Shown: one piece after another, positions 27,926 to 35,842 of the stretch
Layout of the letters: the number at the start of each line of letters is the position of its first letter
Numbering within the stretch: position 1 is the stretch's first letter
From: Hyphomicrobiales bacterium
GTDB taxonomy: Bacteria; Pseudomonadota; Alphaproteobacteria; Rhizobiales; Rhizobiaceae
DNA: 64,000 nucleotides
NCBI GenBank assembly: GCA_900472485.1
Contig: UCII01000010.1
Location: 62,001 to 126,000 of the forward strand
Direction: 5' to 3'
The notes under the pieces: generated by a model
The model's input: only the letters and a program-made list of their open reading frames with translations
What the model was told of the DNA's origin: nothing
The model's database searches: none
Program-made: the position numbers and the translations under genes

Positions 27926-27943
27926 GCAATTCCAAGGTTAAAT

Positions 27944-28423
27944 ATGCCCCATACTCTTGAGCCCATCGATCTGAAGATTCTCGGCGCGCTTCAGAAGGAT
28001 GGGCGCCTGACGAACCAAGCGCTTTCATCCGAAGTCGGGCTCTCGACATCTCCGTGTTGGCGGCGCGTGCGCCAGCTGGAAGAAACCGGCGTGATCCAGG
28101 GTTATACGGCCACGCTCGACAGGCGCCAGATCGGCCTCGGCGTTCTCGCCTTCATCAGGGTGAAAATCGACAGCCACAGCGAGGCGGAAGCCGAGGAATT
28201 CTCGCGCGATGTGCTGAAACTCAGCGAGGTCGTCGCCTGCTACAGCATTGCCGGCGATGCGGATTTCCTGCTGCAAGTGGTCGCGACCGATCTCGACAGC
28301 TATGCCGACTTCGCCATGGCGGTGGTGCGCCGGCTGCCACGCATCAAGGAGATGCAGACGACCTTCGTGCTGAAGGAAATCAAGCCTTTCAAGGGTCTTC
28401 CGCTTGAGGTCGGGCAGCGATAA
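27944..28423 (+). CDS. Lrp/AsnC-family transcriptional regulator
   Basis: A 159-residue regulator. The N-terminal HTH (residues 7-60) has the family pattern DLKILGALQKDGRLTNQALS and GLSTSPCWRRVRQLEETGVI. The C-terminal RAM/AsnC ligand-binding domain (about 70-150) includes VVACYSIAGDADFLLQVVATDLDSYADF. Such proteins form octameric rings and sense amino acids. The divergent DUF2000 gene and the palindrome between them suggest local control. The ligand is not predictable. Confidence 0.92.
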   Translation: MPHTLEPIDLKILGALQKDGRLTNQALSSEVGLSTSPCWRRVRQLEETGVIQGYTATLDRRQIGLGVLAFIRVKIDSHSEAEAEEFSRDVLKLSEVVACYSIAGDADFLLQVVATDLDSYADFAMAVVRRLPRIKEMQTTFVLKEIKPFKGLPLEVGQR

Positions 28424-28535
28424 CACGCAATGCTTGCCTGCGGCGCATATCCTGCGAGCCCTTTACGTTTGGATCGAAGCCATCCTATTCTCAGGCGAGT
28501 GGCTGCCCCCCTGGGGTGTTGCTCGGGGGTATTGA

Positions 28536-29603
28536 ATGTCGGCGCTCTCTTTTTCGAAGATTTCCTCATCGCTGAATGCGCTGCTGGCTGCCATCGGTCT
28601 GCTGACGGTAGCAGTGCTTACGACACCTGATATAAACGAAAAGACTAGGCTCATCCTGGAACTCCTGCTTGCCGCCGTCTGGGCCGTCTATGTCCTGCAA
28701 TTGATCGAGACGCTGGTCATGCACCGCGCAAGGGGCGTTCGCGGCAGGATACCGGAAATCGCGGTCGACATACTGGCCGTTCTGGTCCCTCTGGCCGCCT
28801 TCCTTCTCATCCGCGGGCGCGACCAAAGCCTCTATTGCGCCATCTGGCTTTTGAAGCCGCTGCGCGGTTCAACCTTTTTCCGGTTACTGGGCAGGGTCCT
28901 GACCAAGGAGGCGCGCAACCTGATCGGCGTCACCTCGATTTTCGGCATCGTTCTGTTCGCCGCAGCGCTTGCCGCTTACATCATCGAACGCGACGTCCAG
29001 CCCGACAAGTTCGGCAGCATTCCCCTGGCAATGTGGTGGGCCGTGACGACGCTGTCGACCACAGGCTATGGCGACGAGATCCCGCAAAGTCTCGCCGGCC
29101 GCACACTTGCCGGGCTGGTCATGATGTGCGGTATCGGCATCTTTGCCTTATGGGCCGGCATTCTCGCCACCGGTTTCTACGAAGAGGTTCGCCGCCAGGA
29201 CTTCGTGCGCAACTGGCAGCTGGTGGCGGGAGTGCCGTTGTTTCAGAAGCTCGGCTCAGGCGCCCTCATCGAAATTGTACGGGCGCTGCGACCTCGCGTC
29301 GTGCCAGCCGGCGGCATCATCTGCCGCAAGGGCGAGGCCGGCGATCAGATGTACTTCATCGTCGAGGGCCGCGTCAGCGTCGCCACGCCGAACCCGGTGG
29401 AACTCGGCTCCGGCAGCTTCTTCGGGGAAATGGCGCTGATCACCGGCGAGCCCCGCTCGGCAACCGTCAGCGCCGCGACCGAAGTCTCGCTGCTGTCGCT
29501 CTATGCGTCAGATTTCCAGATGCTGTCGAGTAGCAGCCCGGAGATCGCCGAGATCATTCGTCAGACGGCGCTGGAACGGCGCGGCGCGGTATCGAAGAGC
29601 TGA
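28536..29603 (+). CDS. Cyclic-nucleotide-gated K+ channel, MloK1 orthologue
   Basis: A 355-residue channel, the same length as Mesorhizobium MloK1 and near-identical along the parts I can recall. Six membrane segments S1-S6 span residues 12-215. The selectivity filter is T175-T-G-Y-G-D180 with the pore helix AMWWAVTTLS. A short linker leads to a C-terminal cyclic-nucleotide-binding domain (about 230-350) with the phosphate cassette FFGEMALITGEPRSATV, including Arg307, and Arg348 in the C-helix. Both contact cAMP in MloK1. Like MloK1, it lacks a charged S4 voltage sensor of classic type. It should open on cAMP binding and pass potassium. Confidence 0.95.
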   Translation: MSALSFSKISSSLNALLAAIGLLTVAVLTTPDINEKTRLILELLLAAVWAVYVLQLIETLVMHRARGVRGRIPEIAVDILAVLVPLAAFLLIRGRDQSLYCAIWLLKPLRGSTFFRLLGRVLTKEARNLIGVTSIFGIVLFAAALAAYIIERDVQPDKFGSIPLAMWWAVTTLSTTGYGDEIPQSLAGRTLAGLVMMCGIGIFALWAGILATGFYEEVRRQDFVRNWQLVAGVPLFQKLGSGALIEIVRALRPRVVPAGGIICRKGEAGDQMYFIVEGRVSVATPNPVELGSGSFFGEMALITGEPRSATVSAATEVSLLSLYASDFQMLSSSSPEIAEIIRQTALERRGAVSKS

Positions 29604-29731
29604 TACGGACGATCTTCATGGTGTCGGCCTTTGAGCGCATCGTTCGGAGAAAGCCATAAACCTGTTGCAATTCCCCCAGCCTGCGCTATCCCCTTGAGAC
29701 GAGATATTGGTCAGCGAGGCGCGACACCGTC

Positions 29732-30706
29732 ATGGATTCGATCCTCTATTCCGCAGCAGACAATCCGGTGCCGGAAAACCGCACCGAAGGATTCTTCGAA
29801 AGTTTCGACGGGCGCAAGCTGCGCTATGCCGTCTTCCGCTGCGAGCAGCCGGTCGCCAAGGGAACCGTTGTGCTGCTGCAGGGCCGTAATGAATTCATCG
29901 AGAAATATTTCGAGACGATCCGCGACCTCACAGCCAAGGGCCTTTGGGTCGCGACCTTCGATCTGCGCGGCCAGGGTGGATCGGAGAGATTGCTGAAGGA
30001 CCCCTTGCGCGGCCATATCCGGCACTTTTCCGATTATGAGCGCGATCTGACCGCCTTCCTCGACAAGATCGTCTTGCCGGATACGCGTCTGCCCTTCTTT
30101 CTCCTCGCCCATTCGACGGGCGGTCTGATTGCCCTGTCCGCGGCGCCGAGGCTTGCGACGCGAATTGAGCGCATGGTGCTGTCGGCTCCGTTCATCGGCC
30201 TTACCGGCCATGGCGCCTCCCCCGGTTTTATCCGCTTTCTGTCCGGCGCGGTCAGCGGTATCGGCCTTGGCCGCATGCAGTTCAGCAAGAAGTTCAAGGA
30301 AAGACCGTTTGCCGAAAACCCGCTGACGACGGACGAGCAGCGCTACCGGCGTAACACAGGCATCGGCACCGCCTACCCACAGCTTTGTCTGGGACCGCCG
30401 ACGGCACGTTGGCTGTCGCAGGCATTGCGGGCGATCGAACGGGTCAACAGGCCCGAACATCTGTTTTCGATCCAGATTCCCACGGTTCTGATCGCGCCGA
30501 CGCGCGACGGTGTGGTGCCTTATGCCGATCAGGAGCGGCTGTCGCGCTATTTCCGCGCCGCACAGCTGGTGCCGGTTCACGGTGCCAAGCATGAAATCCT
30601 GCAGGAACGGGATGTCTATCGCAACCAGGCACTTGCCGCGATCCACGCCTTCATCCCCGGCAGCGACGCCGAAACCAATGCCTACGAAACAGAAGCGGAA
30701 GCCTAG
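29732..30706 (+). CDS. pldB: Alpha/beta hydrolase, lysophospholipase-like
   Basis: A 324-residue serine hydrolase of the lysophospholipase L2/monoacylglycerol lipase group. The nucleophile elbow is AHSTGG with Ser128. The segment TFDLRGQGGSERL is typical of the group, and a late His in VHGAKHEIL fits the catalytic His. An acidic residue in APTRDGVVPY fits the triad Asp. It has no signal peptide, so it is probably cytoplasmic or membrane-associated. Substrate preference (lysophospholipid or monoacylglycerol) is uncertain. It converges on hisN with only 5 bp between stop codons. Confidence 0.85.
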   Translation: MDSILYSAADNPVPENRTEGFFESFDGRKLRYAVFRCEQPVAKGTVVLLQGRNEFIEKYFETIRDLTAKGLWVATFDLRGQGGSERLLKDPLRGHIRHFSDYERDLTAFLDKIVLPDTRLPFFLLAHSTGGLIALSAAPRLATRIERMVLSAPFIGLTGHGASPGFIRFLSGAVSGIGLGRMQFSKKFKERPFAENPLTTDEQRYRRNTGIGTAYPQLCLGPPTARWLSQALRAIERVNRPEHLFSIQIPTVLIAPTRDGVVPYADQERLSRYFRAAQLVPVHGAKHEILQERDVYRNQALAAIHAFIPGSDAETNAYETEAEA

Positions 30707-30711
30707 GCGGC

Positions 30712-31485
30712 TTAGCGAGACAGGACAGCCAAAGCCTGCTCATAAACGGCGCGGCTGCCTGCGGCGATGATCGTTCCGCCCATCTCCGGCCGGCCGCCAT
30801 CCCAGGTGGTCATGATGCCGCCGGCCTGCTCGATGACCGGAATGATGCCGCCTACATCATAGGGCTTCAGCGAATTTTCGATGACGAGATCGATATGGCC
30901 CGCGGCAAGCAGCGCATACGCATAACAATCGCAGCCGTAGCGAAAGAGGCGAACCTGACTTTCTATCTCGCGATATTTGGCAAGCTCATCATCGACGAAG
31001 AGATGCGGCGAGGTGGTAAAGAGGATGGCATTCGAAAGGCTGCCGCAATCGCGGACCTGCAGCCGCCTTTCGCCGTCCGGGCCGGAATAGGTAGCGCCGT
31101 TGCCATCGGCAAAATAGCGCTCGCCGGTGAAGGGCTGGTCGATCAGGCCCATGACGGCGCGGCCGTTCTTCTGCAGGCCGATCAGCGTTCCCCAGACCGG
31201 GACGCCCGAGATGAAGGCGCGCGTGCCGTCGATCGGATCGATGACCCAGACATGCTCGCGGTCGAGCCCGACATTGCCATGCTCCTCTCCCAGAATGCCA
31301 TGTTCGGGGAATTCGGCCTCGATCAACGCGCGAATCGCCTGTTCAGCCGCACGGTCCCCTTCCGTTACGGGGTCAAAGCCCTGGGCTTCCTTGTTGACCA
31401 CATCGATGCCGGCACGAAAGCGCGGCAGGGTTTCGGCCTTGGCCGCTTCGGCCAGACGATAGAAGAACGAGCGATCGGGAAGCAT
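30712..31485 (-). CDS. hisN: Inositol-monophosphatase-family phosphatase, probable histidinol phosphatase
   Basis: A 257-residue Mg-dependent phosphatase. The metal sites are visible as GEEHG (Glu67/68) and DPIDGTRAF (Asp83, Asp86), with a late segment KPYDVGGIIPVIEQAGG. The N-terminus (MLPDRSFFYRLAEAAK) and overall match fit the alphaproteobacterial HisN group, which dephosphorylates histidinol phosphate in histidine synthesis. Inositol monophosphatase activity is the main alternative. The frame extends upstream to 31569, but the ATG at 31485 gives the normal family N-terminus. Confidence 0.85.
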   Translation of the reverse strand: MLPDRSFFYRLAEAAKAETLPRFRAGIDVVNKEAQGFDPVTEGDRAAEQAIRALIEAEFPEHGILGEEHGNVGLDREHVWVIDPIDGTRAFISGVPVWGTLIGLQKNGRAVMGLIDQPFTGERYFADGNGATYSGPDGERRLQVRDCGSLSNAILFTTSPHLFVDDELAKYREIESQVRLFRYGCDCYAYALLAAGHIDLVIENSLKPYDVGGIIPVIEQAGGIMTTWDGGRPEMGGTIIAAGSRAVYEQALAVLSR

Positions 31486-31630
31486 GGTGAATCCGGATAA
31501 GTGACGGGTGGCGATGTCATAACGCATATAAACGGCGAAGCAAACCTGATGATGACGCGCAGGGCACAATGCCTGCGGATCAGGCAGGATTTTTGAATCT
31601 GCCTAAATATTTTGCATTGCAATAAAGTGC

Positions 31631-31659
31631 TTGACATTTGTGCACTGCAGCAGCAATAT
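31631..31659 (+). promoter_or_regulatory. Sigma-70 promoter of the sRNA
   Basis: A perfect TTGACA at 31631-31636, a 17-nt spacer and CAATAT at 31654-31659. The preceding C gives the CTTGAC form common in rhizobial promoters. The start site is predicted near 31667. Confidence 0.8.
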
Positions 31660-31666
31660 CCTCATG

Positions 31667-31743
31667 CAGTCTTTCGACTGTAAATACCCTCCTTGGGTGT
31701 TTCCTCCCTAGACTTAGCCGCGCCACGAGCGCGGTTCTTTTTT
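31667..31743 (+). ncRNA. mmgR: Candidate alpha-r8 family trans-acting sRNA (MmgR-like)
   Basis: A predicted transcript of about 77 nt with three hairpins: CAGTC/GACTG (31667-31680), ACCC/GGGT (31686-31698) and a terminator CCGCGC/GCGCGG (31718-31734) followed by a T-run. Between hairpins two and three lies the unpaired anti-Shine-Dalgarno-like stretch TTTCCTCCCT (31700-31709). The length, the three-hairpin layout, the TTTCCTCCCT element and the position beside an N-formylglutamate amidohydrolase gene agree with what I recall of Sinorhizobium MmgR, an sRNA linked to nitrogen status and polyhydroxybutyrate granules. AbcR or alpha-r14 RNAs share CCUCC motifs and are alternatives. Confidence 0.7.
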
Positions 31744-31870
31744 GGTCGCAAGCCTCTTTGCCGACAGACGCGCCTACGAACGCGCGCAGCCGATTGAGGG
31801 CTCCACCATCATCACTTCAATGGAAGTTACTGCGCAAAAGCGTGCCTGAAGGCCAGGCGCAGAGCAGGTC

Positions 31871-32755
31871 TTACTCCGCCGCCAGCGCCGGATCGCCCGT
31901 GTAGGATTCCACATGCTCGGCCATGCGCTTCATGAACAGCGTGATGGCGGCGGCGACCTTGTCAAAATCGGCACGCTTCTCCAGCGTCGTTTCGTCGACG
32001 TAAAGCGACCGGTTGACCTCGATCTGCAGGGCATGCAGCCCGCGGGAGGGGCGGCCGTAATGTTCGGTGATGAAGCCACCGGCATAGGGCTTATTGCGCA
32101 CGGCGTTGAAGCCGAGCTCCTCGAGGATCTGCATGGCCGCGCGCGAAAGCTCCGCCGAGGCGCTGGTGCCGTAGCGATCGCCGAGAATGAAATCCGGCCG
32201 CATGTTGCTGCCGGCGATACGGATATTGCCCGGCATGGAATGACAATCGACCAGCACGCCGAAGCCGAATTTCACATGGGTGCGCGCGATCAGCCGCCGC
32301 AGCGTGGCGTGGTAAGGCTTGTAGATGGTATCGATTCGCTTCAGCGCATCCTCGACCGGAACGCGGCGCGCATAGATCTCCATATTTTCGGCGACTATCC
32401 GCGGGATCGTGCCGAGACCACCGGCGACCCGCAGCGAATTGATGTTCGCATAGGACGGCAAGGCACCATCGAACATGCGCGGATCGAGCTCATAGGGCTC
32501 GCGATTGACGTCAATATAGGCGCGCGGAAAATTGGCAAACAGCAGCGGCGCACCGAGAGAGCTTGCCGCCGAAAAAAGCTCGTCGACATAATGATCCTCG
32601 GAGCGGCGGATAGCGATGCCCTGCAGACGGGATTGGGCGACGAAATCGGGGGGATAGACGCGACCACTATGAGGCGAGCTGTAGACAAACGGTATCGTCT
32701 GGGAGGCTGGCTCCAATACCTCGAAAATCTCGAAACTGCGCATTTCCGCGGACAT
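31871..32755 (-). CDS. N-formylglutamate amidohydrolase family protein
   Basis: A 294-residue enzyme of the HutG-like amidohydrolase family, which releases glutamate from N-formylglutamate in histidine breakdown. Visible landmarks are FVYSSPHSGRVYP with a probable metal-binding His, SEDHYVDELF, YIDVNREPYELDPRMF, and VDCHSMPGN. The ATG at 32755 fits family starts better than the ATG at 32770; neither has a strong ribosome site. No other hut genes are nearby, so a role beyond histidine use is possible. Confidence 0.85.
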   Translation of the reverse strand: MSAEMRSFEIFEVLEPASQTIPFVYSSPHSGRVYPPDFVAQSRLQGIAIRRSEDHYVDELFSAASSLGAPLLFANFPRAYIDVNREPYELDPRMFDGALPSYANINSLRVAGGLGTIPRIVAENMEIYARRVPVEDALKRIDTIYKPYHATLRRLIARTHVKFGFGVLVDCHSMPGNIRIAGSNMRPDFILGDRYGTSASAELSRAAMQILEELGFNAVRNKPYAGGFITEHYGRPSRGLHALQIEVNRSLYVDETTLEKRADFDKVAAAITLFMKRMAEHVESYTGDPALAAE

Positions 32756-32887
32756 CAACGTCTTTACCATGTCAACAACTTGTCGCAGTAATCATGTTGC
32801 CAGTTGCATGACCGCAAGTCCATAGTAACTTGAGCGAAATGGCCTTAATCCAAAACACCGTATTCGGAATCTCGGATGCCCGGTCAG

Positions 32888-32908
32888 CGAAAACGCAGGA
32901 CGTTTTCG
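32888..32908. promoter_or_regulatory. Perfect inverted repeat upstream of cpdR1
   Basis: CGAAAACG at 32888-32895 and CGTTTTCG at 32901-32908 are separated by 5 bp. The repeat lies about 135 bp before cpdR1 and 133 bp upstream of the opposing amidohydrolase gene. It could be a regulator-binding site shared by both genes. Confidence 0.4.
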
Positions 32909-33042
32909 TGGAATGCACTCGTGCTTCGAACAAATGCTGGAATGGCGCGTTTTGGCTGACCATTCACGGCTTGTTTACGGCGCCGCGGTACCCTAAACGC
33001 TGGACGAGTCCAAAAAGACAAAGTTGATTAGCGATAGAGATG

Positions 33043-33405
33043 ATGACCCAGAAGATACTTCTTGCCGAAGACGACAACGACATGCGTCGCTTTCTCGTGA
33101 AGGCACTCGAAAAAGCCGGCTACAAGGTCTTGTCCTTTGACAATGGAGCCAGCGCTTACGATCGGCTGCGCGAAGAGCCGTTCTCGCTGCTTTTGACCGA
33201 CATCGTCATGCCAGAGATGGACGGCATCGAGCTGGCGCGGCGCGCCACCGAACTCGATCCGGACCTGAAAGTGATGTTCATCACCGGCTTTGCCGCCGTC
33301 GCCTTGAACCCCGATTCGAAAGCGCCGAAGGATGCAAAGGTCCTTTCCAAGCCTTTCCACCTTCGCGAGCTCGTCGACGAAGTCAACAAACTCCTTGCCG
33401 CGTAA
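33043..33405 (+). CDS. cpdR1: Single-domain response regulator CpdR
   Basis: A 120-residue receiver domain with no output domain. The acidic pocket is AEDDND near residue 10, the phosphorylated Asp53 is in LLLTDIVMPEMDG, and Lys in LSKPFHLREL completes the active site. In rhizobia and Caulobacter, unphosphorylated CpdR localises ClpXP at the pole for degradation of CtrA and other cell-cycle proteins, and the CckA-ChpT relay phosphorylates it. The high match along ALNPDSKAPKDAKVLSKPF supports CpdR1. Two adjacent ATG codons exist; the second puts the Asp at position 53 as I recall for Sinorhizobium CpdR1. Confidence 0.92.
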   Translation: MTQKILLAEDDNDMRRFLVKALEKAGYKVLSFDNGASAYDRLREEPFSLLLTDIVMPEMDGIELARRATELDPDLKVMFITGFAAVALNPDSKAPKDAKVLSKPFHLRELVDEVNKLLAA

Positions 33406-33488
33406 GGCTTTCGGCGGCCACGTCACAAAACCGAAAAAAGCCTATTGACGGCCACCGAGGTTTTGTGATCTATGCGCCGCCATCGGAT

Positions 33489-33563
<75 letters not shown>

Positions 33564-33584
33564 TCCTAATTCGCTGAAAAGCAA

Positions 33585-33614
33585 GGCCTTTCGAGAAATC
33601 GAAAGGCCTTTTTC
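33585..33614 (+). terminator. Intrinsic terminator after tRNA-Val
   Basis: A perfect 10-bp stem, GGCCTTTCGA at 33585-33594 with TCGAAAGGCC at 33599-33608, has a GAAA tetraloop and a run of T after it. Confidence 0.93.
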
Positions 33615-33702
33615 ATTTCCTGTCGTTTGGCTATGCCTGCGCATGTCACGGGAGTTTTTACATTGGCAAAATGTTCGCCAGGCCGCGACCGTTTGTCGAC
33701 GG

Positions 33703-34014
33703 TCAGCGATCCAGAATATGCCGCAGCACCGCCGTCGTCGGATAGGCATAGACGCCACGATCAACGAAGCCTTGGCGATACAGGCAATTCCTGAGAGCCA
33801 GCCAATATAGCGTGCTGTTCGCATCCGGCGATCCACGCCGCCAGGAATAGGCTTCGGGCTCGCAATGATTGAGAGCCCTGTCGTATCTTGCCAGCACCAC
33901 CGGATCGCTGTCGGCGCGAATGCCGCCATGATAGGTCTGGTAATTCGAAGGCGCCTCACCGGCAGAGACGCATGCCAGGCTCAAAATCGCTCCCAGCGCT
34001 AACATCATTCTCAT
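33703..34014 (-). CDS. Small secreted hypothetical protein
   Basis: A 103-residue protein starting MRMMLALGAILSLACVSAGEAP, a short signal sequence. Cleavage near SAG-EA is likely; Cys15 sits in a poor lipobox, so lipidation is uncertain. The mature part contains three Cys (in HCEPE, NCLYR plus the signal Cys) and Trp/Tyr-rich segments. I start it at 34014 because the longer frame upstream lacks a signal and has poor codon use. No family is recognised. Confidence 0.6.
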   Translation of the reverse strand: MRMMLALGAILSLACVSAGEAPSNYQTYHGGIRADSDPVVLARYDRALNHCEPEAYSWRRGSPDANSTLYWLALRNCLYRQGFVDRGVYAYPTTAVLRHILDR

Positions 34015-34227
34015 GTGTTTCGATCTCCAACTAGCCGCGTCTCGAAAAATTCGAGCGCAGGTCGAGAATAGTAGTCTTTTGAAAGATAGCCAATCACATG
34101 CTGCTGTTCGTTGCGATTGCGAGTTGAACGGAGCCTGCGACACAAGTTCCCGCCACAAGCCGCTTGACTTCCGGCCGCGCCGTCATCCTACTGTCATATC
34201 AGCGCATCGATCATACGGGAGGACGAG

Positions 34228-34473
34228 ATGACGGTGGTGAAGCGGCAGTTCTACAAGAACCACAAGCCCAACGGCGATGAATATATGTTTCACCTCGCCC
34301 GCGACACCGAAAGCGGGGAGGTCTATGTCATTCGCCAGGCGGATTATGTCGTCGACGGCGGCAGCGAGACGAGCATGACCCTTTATGAATTCCTGGCAGG
34401 GGGCGGCAATCGCCAGAATGCCCTGCTGCAGTTGATCGGCTCGCTCGTGCCGGAATCGGCGCAGCAACATTAA
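34228..34473 (+). CDS. Small hypothetical protein
   Basis: An 81-residue, soluble, probably cytoplasmic protein of unknown function. GGGAGGACGAG precedes the ATG at good spacing, and codon use matches the neighbours. It contains the segments EYMFHLARDTESGEVYVIR and SETSMTLYEFLAG. It stands alone between secreted-protein genes. Confidence 0.7.
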   Translation: MTVVKRQFYKNHKPNGDEYMFHLARDTESGEVYVIRQADYVVDGGSETSMTLYEFLAGGGNRQNALLQLIGSLVPESAQQH

Positions 34474-34654
34474 CGCACGCACGTCGCACAGGGACCGCGG
34501 ATGGCCTTGCGACAGCAAGATGTGTGAAGTCAGACACTGAGACGCCCAGCGTGAATCCGAGCGATTTCAGCGGGCTTCGGGTTTGCGCCCCGCTTCGGGT
34601 TGACTGCCACATTTGGATCGGCGAATCTGCCGGGGCTTGAAAGGAGCCCCTCTT

Positions 34655-35125
34655 ATGCGATTCGCAGGCATTGCTTTTGGATTGACCGTCTTGGCCGCAA
34701 CCTCGGCCGGCGCAGTGGATGATTTCCCATCGAAAGGCGTCACCGTCGTTAGCGGAAAATGCTCCAAGCTCGTGGTCGGCAAGCTCGATGCCTCCAAGGG
34801 ATGCAAGGCCGAAATCGCCAGCGTTACCGGCCCCGATGGATCCGTGACCTTCATCTTCACGTCCGGCGGCAAGATGCTCGGCTTCCAAGGCAACGGCAAG
34901 GGCATCAAGGCAGGCGGCCAGAAGGGGACGGCGCAGTTGCCGATCGACGTCATCTCGACCGGCGCCGGCGGCAAGATATCGGGCCAGGTCGAAGCCAAGG
35001 GCGCCTGCACCTTCGCCAACCCCTATGCCGGCAAGCCGGTCGCCATCGAATGCTCGGCGAAATCGACCGAAATGAGCTTCAACGGCAGCTTCACATCCGA
35101 CGGCAAGGCACCTCGGCACAAGTAG
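34655..35125 (+). CDS. Secreted hypothetical protein
   Basis: A 156-residue protein. Residues 1-20 form a signal peptide (MRFAGIAFGLTVLAATSAGA). The mature part is small, Gly/Lys-rich and predicted beta-rich, with four Cys (GKCSK, KGCKAE, KGACTF, IECSA) that could form two disulfides. AAGGAG lies 9 nt before the ATG at 34655, which decides against the upstream in-frame start at 34613. No known family. Confidence 0.72.
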   Translation: MRFAGIAFGLTVLAATSAGAVDDFPSKGVTVVSGKCSKLVVGKLDASKGCKAEIASVTGPDGSVTFIFTSGGKMLGFQGNGKGIKAGGQKGTAQLPIDVISTGAGGKISGQVEAKGACTFANPYAGKPVAIECSAKSTEMSFNGSFTSDGKAPRHK

Positions 35126-35169
35126 CGGTCATTCGCCGCACGGCCAGCACCCGAGTTCCAGCACCCGAA

Positions 35170-35421
35170 TTAATGCCGCGGCGTAGTCTTTTGCTTCCGG
35201 CCATGATTGGCATCGCCCGGTGCCTCGCGCGACAGATCTGCGCCGTTGACGTGTGCGGGAACGTGCACATCCTCGTGGGTCACGGGATGCAGAGTAAGAT
35301 CCACCTGATGCGGCGGCAGTACCTGAGCTTGGCGTAGCGTATTCGGCCGTGCCTTTTTCTGCCGTTCCGTCAGTTCCGGTTTTTGCGTTTGCAACTTGTG
35401 GTGAATGGGTGTCGGGCTCAT
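35170..35421 (-). CDS. Small hydrophilic hypothetical protein
   Basis: An 83-residue protein rich in His, Pro, Gln and Lys with no membrane segment or signal. Five His in the stretch LPPHQVDLTLHPVTHEDVHV (three) and its flanks could suggest metal binding, but this is speculative. The ATG at 35421 follows ACAGGAG; the longer frame upstream is unlikely. It may be intrinsically disordered. Support is the ribosome site and codon use only. Confidence 0.45.
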   Translation of the reverse strand: MSPTPIHHKLQTQKPELTERQKKARPNTLRQAQVLPPHQVDLTLHPVTHEDVHVPAHVNGADLSREAPGDANHGRKQKTTPRH

Positions 35422-35842
35422 CGGAGCTTCTCCTGTCTGTCGCTGTTGTCGGGATGATGATCCGCCTGGGATTTTGAAGCGGCGGGCGGCACAAAGCCGC
35501 TTGATGGGCAAACGCGGGCCCTCTCTGTTTGGTTCCTCAAATTCGCAATTATCAAGGGCAGTTGCTGTCGCCACGATTTCAACTCTTGACCTGCATCGCA
35601 ACTTCACTAACTATGAAACATCTCCGCGCCTCCCTGACATCGGCGACGGATTGAACTTTGGTGCCGGGCCCCTCTGGCGAGAGTTTTCACGGCGCTCTCG
35701 CGATGTCGGTACCGCCTGCAGATGAGCCGGCGGACTTCGTTTTCATGATCAGCTTGACCATGCCTGACCCGCATGCCGTCTTCGGTATGCGGCTATGCGC
35801 GCAATCCGGATGGATTCACTCCCTTTGCGACGAGGCGCGCCC
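35422..35842. other. Intergenic region and possible long leader of the DUF475 gene
   Basis: A 421-bp region without a convincing gene. A plausible promoter, TTGACC at 35586-35591, a 17-nt spacer and AACTAT at 35609-35614, would give a leader of over 200 nt before the DUF475 gene. TerC relatives are often under a yybP-ykoY manganese riboswitch, but I could not find its conserved core here. Confidence 0.4.

Larger units (their letters stand above)
31486..31870. other. Intergenic region carrying the sRNA gene
   Basis: A 385-bp region between hisN and the N-formylglutamate amidohydrolase gene. It contains a strong plus-strand promoter and an sRNA (listed separately). TTGCATTGCAA at 31612-31622, a perfect 11-bp palindrome, lies 8 bp upstream of the -35 box and may be an operator. 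The remaining part up to 31870 shows no gene. Confidence 0.5.

Noticed and set aside
31638..31904. An 88-codon plus-strand frame across the sRNA
   Set aside because: It starts inside the sRNA promoter and runs through the terminator; the RNA signals explain the region better.
32830..33027. A 65-codon plus-strand frame between the amidohydrolase and cpdR1
   Set aside because: No ribosome site and no recognisable features; more likely regulatory DNA.
35615..35842. A yybP-ykoY manganese riboswitch before the TerC-like gene
   Set aside because: I searched by eye for the conserved core and did not find it.
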